From the NCBI GenBank assembly GCA_947441325.1, contig CANETR010000179.1, positions 1 through 5,495 of the forward strand: DNA of 5,495 nt, given 5' to 3'. Both the position numbers and the translations under genes were made by a program. This document shows, piece by piece, positions 1-5,495 of this stretch. This DNA comes from Saprospiraceae bacterium. GTDB taxonomy: Bacteria > Bacteroidota > Bacteroidia > Chitinophagales > Saprospiraceae. The notes beneath the pieces were generated by a model. That model made no database searches and was not told the origin of the DNA. It was given only the letters and a program-made list of their open reading frames with translations. Numbering within the stretch: position 1 is the first letter of the stretch; every line of letters starts with the position of its first letter.

Positions 1-7
1 ATTTTAT

Positions 8-34
8 TAGACGCTAGACTCTTAGACTCTAGAC
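8..34. repeat. Degenerate tandem repeat of TAGAC
   Basis: The word TAGAC occurs four times, starting at 8, 15, 23 and 30, giving a 7-8-7 base period with variable two- or three-base spacers (GC, TCT, TC). It lies outside any visible gene, between the fic stop codon and the left edge. From memory, short runs of this kind are common in intergenic DNA of flavobacteria; their role is unknown. It is too short and irregular to be a CRISPR array. Confidence 0.6.
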
Positions 35-56
35 AATAAGATTAAACGTAATTTTG

Positions 57-64
57 CAAAGATA
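57..64 (-). promoter_or_regulatory. Candidate Bacteroidota -7 promoter element reading left
   Basis: Read on the minus strand, this is TATCTTTG followed by CA, an exact match to the Bacteroidota -7 consensus TAnnTTTG. It lies downstream of the fic stop and would drive a gene beyond the left edge. No clear TTG -33 box is found 17-23 bases upstream; the nearest sequence is a TTTTC run. An opposing exact match on the plus strand, TAATTTTG at 49-56, abuts it, so the direction is not certain. Confidence 0.4.
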
Positions 65-108
65 TAATTTTTTCCCTTTCGGCCGAAAATTGATTGAGTA
101 GTTCACAC

Positions 109-1242
109 TCAGTCAATGGAATTTATTTTTGGAATTCTGATGCCTTTAGGACTATTCAGAATATAATTTGTCTTTTTGCCCCCATCCTCTACGCTTAGGA
201 TATTTTTTGATACCAAATCCTGTAAATCGCGTAAAGCAGTATCTGTTGAACATTTCAAAAGTTTTGCATAGGAGGATGTTCTCAAAAAACCAACTTCTTT
301 TTCATAATTATCATAGAGATAATTAATTACAAATCGCTGTCTGTCATTGAGATTTATAAATTTGTTCTTATCCCAGAATGTTGCCTTGTCTAAAATAATT
401 TCCAGATTTTGCTCGCTCGATAATAAGGCCCTTTCAAAGCATGATATAAACCAGAAAAGGTAAGCTGTTATATCAGAATCACCCTTTTGAGTTTTCTCAA
501 TTATTTCGTTGTAACGCTTTTGTTCTTTGAAAATTTGGTTGGAGAGGCTGTAGAATCTGATTTTACTGCCATCGCTTTTTGCCAGTAACATATCCATAAT
601 AGCCCTCGCCAATCTACCATTTCCATCATCGAAGGGGTGAATTGTAACAAACCAAAAATGAGCTATCATGGCTTTTAAAACTAAGTCAAGTTTATTTTCT
701 TTATTCAACCAATATAGAAATTTAGACATTTCAACATGCACTCTTTCAGCTATCGGGGCGATAAAATGAATTTTTTCTCTGCCCAAAGCACCCGAAATAA
801 CTTTCATTCCTGAACTTCTGTAACGCGCGACATCAATTTTTGATAATCCGCTGTATCCGGTCTGAAAAAGAGAATTGTGCCAACCAAAGAGACGTTCCTC
901 GTTCAATTCCTTGTCAAAATTTTGGGTTGCATCAATTAAAACATCAACAATCCCATCAATATTTCTGGGGATTTTTACAAAATCGGCTGACTCGATACCT
1001 AGTTTTCGAGCAACTGATGATCTAACTAATTCAGGGTTTAAAAATTCTCCTTCAATTTTAGACGTGTCTAGTACGTCTAATATTAGCGATTCTAAGGTTG
1101 ACGATTCTACCAATTCAAAACCAAGTTTTTCAATATGGCCTAGTAATCTACCCTGTAGATGCCTTACGGAAGCCAATGCCCGTAATATTTTCTCATTGTC
1201 CCAATAGAAATCAGTCCAATTTTCTCTTTCATGAATATACAT
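109..1242 (-). CDS. Fic family protein, DUF4172-type, with N-terminal inhibitory motif (predicted protein adenylyltransferase)
   Basis: Complete 377-residue Fic protein. Enzymes of this family usually transfer AMP from ATP to a hydroxyl side chain of a target protein; the target here is unknown. The N-terminal DUF4172-like region (about 5-85) opens with a W9-F12-W14-D15 pattern and contains T60-S-K-I-E64-G65, which fits the class II inhibitory motif [S/T]xxxE[G/N], whose Glu blocks productive ATP binding. The flap segment is about 140-162. The Fic motif at 202-213 is intact: H202 catalytic base, F204, D206, G207-N208-G209, R210 and R213. Residues about 298-362 form a winged-helix domain, which may bind DNA or act in autoregulation. 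The start is firm because DUF4172 begins at once and the next Met is at 146. Length is normal for this subfamily. No antitoxin gene adjoins it; the inhibitory motif is built in. The DUF4172 and winged-helix assignments come from pattern memory, not a search. Confidence 0.93.
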   Translation of the reverse strand: MYIHERENWTDFYWDNEKILRALASVRHLQGRLLGHIEKLGFELVESSTLESLILDVLDTSKIEGEFLNPELVRSSVARKLGIESADFVKIPRNIDGIVDVLIDATQNFDKELNEERLFGWHNSLFQTGYSGLSKIDVARYRSSGMKVISGALGREKIHFIAPIAERVHVEMSKFLYWLNKENKLDLVLKAMIAHFWFVTIHPFDDGNGRLARAIMDMLLAKSDGSKIRFYSLSNQIFKEQKRYNEIIEKTQKGDSDITAYLFWFISCFERALLSSEQNLEIILDKATFWDKNKFINLNDRQRFVINYLYDNYEKEVGFLRTSSYAKLLKCSTDTALRDLQDLVSKNILSVEDGGKKTNYILNSPKGIRIPKINSID

Positions 1243-1259
1243 AATTTCCGCCGCAGATT

Positions 1260-1290
1260 TTGCGGTGAAAATATGATTTTTTCACCGCAA
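1260..1290. repeat. Perfect 12-bp inverted repeat upstream of fic
   Basis: TTGCGGTGAAAA at 1260-1271 is the exact reverse complement of TTTTCACCGCAA at 1279-1290, with a 7-base loop. The near arm ends 17 bases before the fic start codon. No T-run follows on either strand, so it does not look like an intrinsic terminator. It could be a dimeric operator, possibly for the Fic winged helix, or a hairpin in the fic leader. A further CCGCA at 1251-1255 can pair with TGCGG at 1261-1265, giving a competing smaller hairpin. The structure is seen directly; the function is inference. Confidence 0.6.
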
Positions 1291-1297
1291 TGAAAAG

Positions 1298-1326
1298 TTA
1301 TAAATGCAAAAAGAGGCTTATAAATG
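1298..1326. repeat. Pair of direct repeats TTATAAATG in the divergent intergenic region
   Basis: TTATAAATG occurs at 1298-1306 and again at 1318-1326, start to start 20 bases. Both copies are followed by GCAA or CAA. The spacing is about two helical turns, which would put both copies on one face of the DNA. They lie between two divergently transcribed genes and could be regulator sites, but in such AT-rich DNA chance is also possible. Confidence 0.4.
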
Positions 1327-1346
1327 GCAATTTAGTTCAAAATGCT

Positions 1347-1354
1347 TAGTTTTG
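1347..1354 (+). promoter_or_regulatory. Candidate -7 element for the GT87 gene
   Basis: TAGTTTTG matches TAnnTTTG exactly and lies 17 bases before the start codon at 1372. No TTG -33 box is present 17-23 bases upstream, and the resulting leader would be only about 10 bases, so this is tentative. Confidence 0.3.
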
Positions 1355-1371
1355 AAGCTTAAACGAAGTTT

Positions 1372-2547
1372 ATGAATAGGATCTCAGCCTTAAGGCCACT
1401 TAAATTATTGGAAAACCTGAATCTCTTTGCTGCGCTCTGGCTAATTTTTGCCCTTATTGCATCGCTGAAGCAGTTTTATACCGACAAATTTAACAATTAT
1501 AAAATCTTCCAATACGTTTATTATCACACAGTTGACAAGGCATCACTCTATGCCGAATATCCGCAGGAGTATTATGACCACAACCACTACGGACCGCTAT
1601 TTTCAGTCATTATAATGCCCTTTGCCCTACTGCCCGATGTTTTGGGTATGAGCCTTTGGAATATTGCTAATGCTGTATTTTTACTTTTTGCTGTTTATAA
1701 ATTACCACTCACAAATGTTCAAAAGTCTTTGATTCTTATGATCTCGGCGCATGAATTTTTGACCACTTCACTTAGTTTTCAATTCAATCCCTCCATATCG
1801 GCAATTATAATCCTCTCCTATGTTTTTATTGATAAAAAGCAGGATTTTTGGGCAGCGATGCTCATTGTTTTTGGCACCTTTATCAAGTTGTATGGCGTGG
1901 TTGGGTTGGCTTTCTTTTTCTTCTCTAAGGACAAACTAAAATTCATTCTTTCTCTTCTCTTTTGGTCGGCAATCTTTTTTGTATTGCCTATGGCGATTTC
2001 ATCGCCCGAGTTCATTATTAATTCGTACAAAGACTGGTACGAAAGGCTGATTTTGAAAAACAAGGAGAATATCTACCTGAGCAATATGCAGGACATTTCC
2101 CTGATGGGCATGATCAGAAAGATTGTCGGAAACCCCAATTTAGCTAACCTTCCATTTATTTTGGGTGGAATGATAATGATGGGACTTTGTTACCTGCGTA
2201 TTTCCTTGTACAAAGTAGAAAAATTCAGATTGCTCTTGCTTTCTTCCGTGCTAATTTTTACGGTTATTTTTAGCACAGCTTCAGAGTCGCCTACTTATAT
2301 CATAGCATTTATGGGCTTTTCTATCTGGTATGTGCTAATTCCAAAAGCAAATTATTGGCAGATGGTACTATTGGTTTTAACCTTGGCAGTGAGCAGCTTC
2401 TCGCCCTCCGATCTTTTTCCGGCCTATTTGAGAGAACATTTTGTAAAGCCTTATGCCCTGAAAGCCCTGCCTTTAGTCGTAGTTTGGGCTTGTATTGTTT
2501 ATGAAATGTTAATTTTAAAATCGACTGACTACATTAAATCAAAATAA
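1372..2547 (+). CDS. Polytopic membrane glycosyltransferase, GT87 (DUF2029) family
   Basis: Complete 391-residue inner-membrane protein resembling GT87/DUF2029, GT-C-fold enzymes that use lipid-linked sugar donors to build cell-envelope glycans. After a first membrane segment (about 17-33) comes a periplasmic-type loop with N41-N42-Y43-K-I-F, then L59-Y60 and Y63-P64, then H72-Y73-G74-P75 leading into the next segment. This arrangement is typical of Bacteroidota GT87 proteins. Further hydrophobic segments lie near 76-90, 92-110, 117-132, 142-183 (probably two), 189-209, 258-275, 286-302, 308-325, 328-342 and 363-382. A short S304-E305-S306-P307-T308-Y309 motif precedes a late segment, also as expected. 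The C-terminus is short and basic. The start is the only upstream in-frame ATG; no Shine-Dalgarno is seen, as usual for the phylum. It is divergent from fic and followed by 569 bases without an intact gene, so it is probably monocistronic. Family assignment is from recalled motifs; donor and acceptor are unknown. Confidence 0.8.
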   Translation: MNRISALRPLKLLENLNLFAALWLIFALIASLKQFYTDKFNNYKIFQYVYYHTVDKASLYAEYPQEYYDHNHYGPLFSVIIMPFALLPDVLGMSLWNIANAVFLLFAVYKLPLTNVQKSLILMISAHEFLTTSLSFQFNPSISAIIILSYVFIDKKQDFWAAMLIVFGTFIKLYGVVGLAFFFFSKDKLKFILSLLFWSAIFFVLPMAISSPEFIINSYKDWYERLILKNKENIYLSNMQDISLMGMIRKIVGNPNLANLPFILGGMIMMGLCYLRISLYKVEKFRLLLLSSVLIFTVIFSTASESPTYIIAFMGFSIWYVLIPKANYWQMVLLVLTLAVSSFSPSDLFPAYLREHFVKPYALKALPLVVVWACIVYEMLILKSTDYIKSK

Positions 2548-2677
2548 ATTATTATTTCGTTGTTATTTTAGCTTTTATTAGCATAGTTTTTATATCATAA
2601 TCTATTGAAAAATAAATTATAATATAAGCTTATAGTAGTTGTTAATAAATTTTATTGAAATTCTCTGGCTGTAGGTT

Positions 2678-2711
2678 TTGACTATTAATTGATTTGTAAA
2701 ATTTACTTTTG
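2678..2711 (+). promoter_or_regulatory. Bacteroidota-type promoter, -33 TTG and -7 TACTTTTG
   Basis: TACTTTTG at 2704-2711 is an exact match to TAnnTTTG. TTG at 2678-2680, within a TTTTG run, lies 23 bases upstream, at the upper end of the 17-23 spacing reported for flavobacterial promoters. Transcription would start a few bases after 2711 and reach the remnant ORF at 2783 after a leader of about 65 bases. TTTGTAAAA is repeated at 2693-2701 and 2708-2716 across the -7 box. It is the best-formed promoter in the window. Confidence 0.6.
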
Positions 2712-2782
2712 TAAAACAATCTCCTCACCCAAGGAAATTGCGACTTTACAAGACTGACAACAGTTAAAACTAATCTGACTAC

Positions 2783-2925
2783 ATGAAACAACTATACACA
2801 GTATTAATATTTTGTTTTTCTGCTCTTCGCTTTTCTTCAAAATAACCTATGTTATGGGCGCTGCAAGTGACTTATATGCTGCAACTGCCTATCCTCATAA
2901 TGATAAGAAAACAAACATTAGCTGA
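2783..2925 (+). pseudogene. Probable frameshifted 5' remnant of a secreted-protein gene
   Basis: From the ATG at 2783 an open frame of 20 codons encodes a basic then hydrophobic stretch, MKQLYTVLIFCFSALRFSSK, which looks like a signal peptide and then hits TAA at 2843-2845. The stop follows a run of four A (2839-2842). If one A has been lost there, reading continues in the other frame with TYVMGAASDLYAATAYPHND and six more residues to TGA at 2923, giving 47 residues of protein-like composition. The intact promoter at 2678-2711 lies just upstream. I read it as a decayed or truncated exported-protein gene. The alternative is a real 20-residue peptide gene or chance. No homologue is recognised. 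Confidence 0.4.
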
Positions 2926-3116
2926 GCTTAGCACTATATTTTTACTCATATAATTTGCATCTAAACTTTGTATTTAAAGACTAAGACGACAGAGTATATC
3001 AGTAAGAAGCATTGAAGAACAAATATTTATTTTAGATTTCTTAGCCTTCATTTAATAAAATATATCTCGAAAATAAACTGTAATCTTTTGTTGCCAATAC
3101 CAATTATTCATACCCT

Positions 3117-4742
3117 ATGATTAGATTTTTTTACATTTTTATTCTCATCATATTTTTTAAAACTAATTTTTTTGCTCAACTAAATATAGATTGGGCCAAG
3201 ACTTTAAATGGCAGCAGTGAAGATTATATCAGCAAAATTGTATTAGATAAAGATGCCAATATAATCGGGGTTGGAACTTTTCAAGATAGCATTTCTTCCT
3301 TAGTCAGTCATGGGTTGAATGATATCATGGTTTTTAAATATAATAGCTCGGGCGATATCATTTGGCTTATTCAATTGGGAAGTAGTAGTGATGATTGGGG
3401 CAATGATATTGCAATTGATTCCATTGGGAATATCTATGTAACCGGGTATTACAAAAGCACTTTTTATTACAACAACGATAGTCTTCTTAACCGTGGAAGT
3501 GCCGATGTTTTCGTGGCCAAAATCGATAGTCAGGGCATTATTCAGTGGGTTAAAGGATTTGGGCATTTGGGCAATGATATTGGCAATGCAATTATTGTTG
3601 ATAACAACGAGAAAGTATATGTTTCCGGAACATTCGGAGATAGTTTAACTATTGATGGTCAACAACTTTTATCTTATTCGACCTACAATAATTTCCTGAT
3701 TCAACTTGATAACTCAGGGCAGCTTTCCTGGCATAACAGCATTAGCACAGCAACTACCAATAATATTCAAGATATCGAATTAGATGCAAATGGAGATATT
3801 TACCTATTGGGGTATTTTAGAGATGTGGTTTACGGAACATTAGGACAACTTTTTTCAGATGGCAATAATGATATTCTATTGGCAAAATTTAGTTCCGCTG
3901 GGCAATTGCTTTGGTGGAAAAAAATGGGCGGCAGATCAGTTGATTTAGGCATAGCCTTACAAATCAGCAATAACTACATTTACATAAGTGGCGTTTTTCA
4001 GGATACAGCCAATTTTGGAACATTGACTAGGATATGCGAAGGAGAATTCGATGCTTTTTTGGCTCAATGCGATATGCAGGGTTCGGTAAATTGGATACAA
4101 ATTGTAGGCGGCACAGACAACAGTAAAGGCTTTGATATAGCAACACTAGCAAATGGAAACATTTATATGGTTGGATTATTTGAAGGAACTGGCAGATGGG
4201 GTACAGACAGTGCCAGTACTCGTCAACCACGTCATGTACCTTCTGATATCTTTATTGCAGAATACAAAACAGATGGCAGTTACCAATCTATTAAAACATT
4301 AGGAAGTGCGGGGACAGACTATGCCACTGGAATTTGCGTTTTGGATAGTACAAATATATACATCGCCGGAGTTTTTAACGATTCTGTGTTTTTTGATTCC
4401 AACTTACTAGTTTCATCTGGTTCAGATGCTTTTATTTGCAAAAGTTCAAAGCTGCAAGTACTTGGATTTGAATCCATTAAACCAAATGTTTTGGGTGCCA
4501 AGATTTTTCCAAATCCTGTTTCAGAAACTGCAACTATTGAATTTGAATTAGAACAATCTGCCACAATAGATATAGTATTATTTAATGCATTTGGACAAGT
4601 TGTTAAAACTTTGTTGAGTAATCAATATTGCACAGGTTTACAACAACTTAGATTCAATAAAGAATATTTGTCTGCCGGATTTTATTACGTTTCGATTATT
4701 AGCCCTGATCAAAAAATTGTATTGCCCTTAACAATCCAATAG
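3117..4742 (+). CDS. Secreted SBBP-type beta-propeller protein with T9SS type A sorting domain
   Basis: Complete 541-residue exported protein. Residues 1-20 form a signal peptide (basic R3, hydrophobic core, likely cut after F-F-A20, leaving Q21). Residues about 22-445 consist of seven repeats of roughly 60 residues. Each has a pattern of G-x-x-x-W, then L/I-G-G/S, a D-x-(G)-x-x-I segment, and an N-I-Y-V-x-G-x-F strand. The repeat Trp is at 26, 83, 144, 205, 266 and 326; the seventh unit has S391 instead. This is the SBBP (beta-propeller repeat) pattern, and seven units suggest a closed seven-bladed propeller. Residues about 461-541 are the C-terminal sorting domain: I463-F-P-N-P opening, N490-A-F-G-Q-V turn, L518-S-A-G-F-Y-Y strand and a final I-V-L-P-L-T segment, which directs export by the T9SS and removal or anchoring at the cell surface. 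No catalytic residues are evident; binding or adhesion is a guess. The gene is 111 bases from the next secreted gene and has no clear own promoter. Confidence 0.88.
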   Translation: MIRFFYIFILIIFFKTNFFAQLNIDWAKTLNGSSEDYISKIVLDKDANIIGVGTFQDSISSLVSHGLNDIMVFKYNSSGDIIWLIQLGSSSDDWGNDIAIDSIGNIYVTGYYKSTFYYNNDSLLNRGSADVFVAKIDSQGIIQWVKGFGHLGNDIGNAIIVDNNEKVYVSGTFGDSLTIDGQQLLSYSTYNNFLIQLDNSGQLSWHNSISTATTNNIQDIELDANGDIYLLGYFRDVVYGTLGQLFSDGNNDILLAKFSSAGQLLWWKKMGGRSVDLGIALQISNNYIYISGVFQDTANFGTLTRICEGEFDAFLAQCDMQGSVNWIQIVGGTDNSKGFDIATLANGNIYMVGLFEGTGRWGTDSASTRQPRHVPSDIFIAEYKTDGSYQSIKTLGSAGTDYATGICVLDSTNIYIAGVFNDSVFFDSNLLVSSGSDAFICKSSKLQVLGFESIKPNVLGAKIFPNPVSETATIEFELEQSATIDIVLFNAFGQVVKTLLSNQYCTGLQQLRFNKEYLSAGFYYVSIISPDQKIVLPLTIQ

Positions 4743-4852
4743 TTTATTGGAATAATGTTACAACATTTTATAAAAAACAATTTTCTATAACCTCATTCAA
4801 GTTTTTAACTTTTAAAAGTATTTTTTACCTGTTCGCCTAAAGAGAAAACTAT

Positions 4853-5495
4853 ATGAAAAAAATTATTCTGCTTTTTACCCTGATAAGTTTATACTTTACC
4901 CAAAACAGCTTTGCTTGTCACAACTCTACTATTAATACTGTAACATCGGTTAATAATGGAAATGGAACAACTACCTATACCATAAATCTTACTGTTGATG
5001 TAGGTTCTTCCGATGGAAATAGTTTGGGTTTTGCTTTAATTTTTGGAAGCTCTGCCACAGCACCTGTTGTGTTAACAAGTCCAGCTTTCACACCTTTTCT
5101 GACAAGAGCCGGTTTCAATAATCTGGTTGGTCGTACTGGAACAACTATTGGTTCCAGCATGCCTGGAGCGGATTTTTTTAGCACCAGATATGCCAATAGA
5201 ACTGATATACTTACTTATGAAACCAACGATGGGACCTTTGGTTTCGGTTCTACAGATTATACCACAACAGTTGTGGTAACCGTACAAGGTTGTGTAGAAT
5301 CAATTACTTTAGATGCTGACTTTAGAACCCTTGGCACATCGGTTAGTAATGCGCTTTGCCGCCCTGTTTTCAATACTGGTGTAAGCTGCGCCTGTTCTAT
5401 CAATGCATTGACTGCCGGCACTCAAACAGCCTGTGTTCCTGCAACCAATACCTATACACAACAGCTAACTGTAACTTATGTCAATCCTCCAGCTA
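4853..5495 (+). CDS. Secreted repeat protein of unknown function, 5' part (runs off right edge)
   Basis: Open from the ATG at 4853 to the window end: 214 complete codons with no stop, so only the N-terminus is present. Residues 1-21 are a signal peptide (MKK, hydrophobic core, S-F-A before C22). The S-x-A site favours signal peptidase I; C22 lacks a convincing lipobox. Residues about 22-180 form a Ser/Thr/Gly/Asn-rich beta-type region with C22, C147, C169 and C179. From C181 a segment with T187-A-G-T-Q-T-A-C194 and Y201-T-Q-Q-L-T-V-T-Y begins. It resembles the cysteine-bearing beta repeats found in tandem in large Bacteroidota secreted proteins, so more copies and perhaps a T9SS tail probably follow outside the window. 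The start is supported by the signal peptide; the AT-rich leader shows only an imperfect -7 word, TAACTTTT at 4806-4813. No function can be assigned; a surface adhesin-like role is only inference. Confidence 0.82.
   Translation, partial: MKKIILLFTLISLYFTQNSFACHNSTINTVTSVNNGNGTTTYTINLTVDVGSSDGNSLGFALIFGSSATAPVVLTSPAFTPFLTRAGFNNLVGRTGTTIGSSMPGADFFSTRYANRTDILTYETNDGTFGFGSTDYTTTVVVTVQGCVESITLDADFRTLGTSVSNALCRPVFNTGVSCACSINALTAGTQTACVPATNTYTQQLTVTYVNPPA

Larger units (their letters stand above)
2548..3116. other. Long intergenic region with no intact gene
   Basis: This 569-base AT-rich stretch separates the GT87 gene from the SBBP/T9SS gene. It holds one convincing promoter (2678-2711) and a short frameshifted coding remnant (2783-2925). 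From 2926 to 3116 I see only very short open frames on both strands and no clear promoter for the downstream gene; the nearest -7-like word, AAACTTTG at 2963-2970, has one mismatch and no suitable -33 box. A 12-base palindrome TATAAGCTTATA lies at 2623-2634. No GC-rich stem with a T-run marks termination of the GT87 transcript. Confidence 0.7.

Noticed and set aside
77..88. Palindrome TTTCGGCCGAAA downstream of the fic stop, considered as a terminator.
   Set aside because: As a hairpin it leaves only about a 4-bp stem, and on the minus strand it is followed by GGGAAAAAA rather than a T-run.
1058..1080. 8-bp inverted repeat TTAGACGT/ACGTCTAA with a 7-base loop, sharing the TAGAC word with the left-edge repeat.
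   Set aside because: It lies in the fic coding region over the conserved residues before the inhibitory motif, so coding constraint explains it; the match to TAGAC is probably chance.
875..1207. Plus-strand open frame of 110 codons opposite the 5' half of fic.
   Set aside because: It is fully antisense to a well-supported Fic gene, and its translation has no recognisable domain or natural composition.
3398..3582. Repeated 14-base word GGGCAATGATATTG at 3398-3411 and 3569-3582 inside the propeller gene, considered as a recent duplication.
   Set aside because: The two copies fall in different registers of the protein repeat (57 rather than 61 residues apart), so they reflect a shared G-N-D-I motif and codon use, not a duplicated blade.
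4754..4767. Short inverted repeat AATGTT/AACATT just after the propeller gene.
   Set aside because: The stem is six bases with a 2-base loop and no following T-run; not a convincing terminator.
4808..4826. Palindrome ACTTTTAAAAGT followed by a T-run, considered as a terminator between the two secreted genes.
   Set aside because: The stem is almost all A-T with no room for a loop, so it would be very weak; in DNA this AT-rich the pattern is expected by chance.
4975..5287. Two overlapping minus-strand open frames opposite the right-hand secreted gene.
   Set aside because: They overlap the signal-peptide-bearing plus-strand gene and each other and show no protein features of their own.

Overview
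The window looks like chromosomal DNA from a member of the Bacteroidota, probably a flavobacterium-like or related environmental lineage. It is AT-rich. One complete secreted protein ends in a type IX secretion (T9SS) type A sorting domain, a system essentially confined to this phylum. Several upstream regions carry the Bacteroidota promoter -7 word TAnnTTTG, and the start codons lack Shine-Dalgarno sequences.

Layout, left to right. Bases 1-108 hold a short degenerate TAGAC repeat and two overlapping, oppositely directed -7 promoter words, one of which may drive a gene beyond the left edge. Bases 109-1242 (minus strand) encode a complete Fic-family protein with an N-terminal DUF4172-type region, an inhibitory motif, the full catalytic Fic motif and a C-terminal winged helix. 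Bases 1243-1371 separate this gene from a divergent neighbour and contain a perfect 12-bp inverted repeat close to the fic start plus a pair of direct repeats. Bases 1372-2547 (plus) encode a polytopic membrane protein of the GT87/DUF2029 type. Bases 2548-3116 contain no intact gene, but do have a well-formed promoter followed by what looks like the frameshifted 5' remnant of a secreted-protein gene. Bases 3117-4742 (plus) encode a secreted protein with seven SBBP-like blades, predicted to fold as a beta-propeller, and a T9SS type A tail. From 4853 to the right edge (plus) runs the 5' part of another secreted protein, which has a signal peptide and the beginning of a cysteine-containing repeat.

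Nothing indicates that these genes form one pathway. The Fic protein is a stand-alone regulatory or toxin-like AMP-transferase candidate with its own control region. The GT87 protein acts in the cell envelope. The two right-hand genes encode exported, repeat-built surface or secreted proteins and may simply be neighbours in an accessory region. I see no CRISPR array, RNA gene, transposase or recognisable defence operon. The most useful leads are the Fic control region, the decayed secreted gene behind an intact promoter, and the architecture of the seven-blade propeller.
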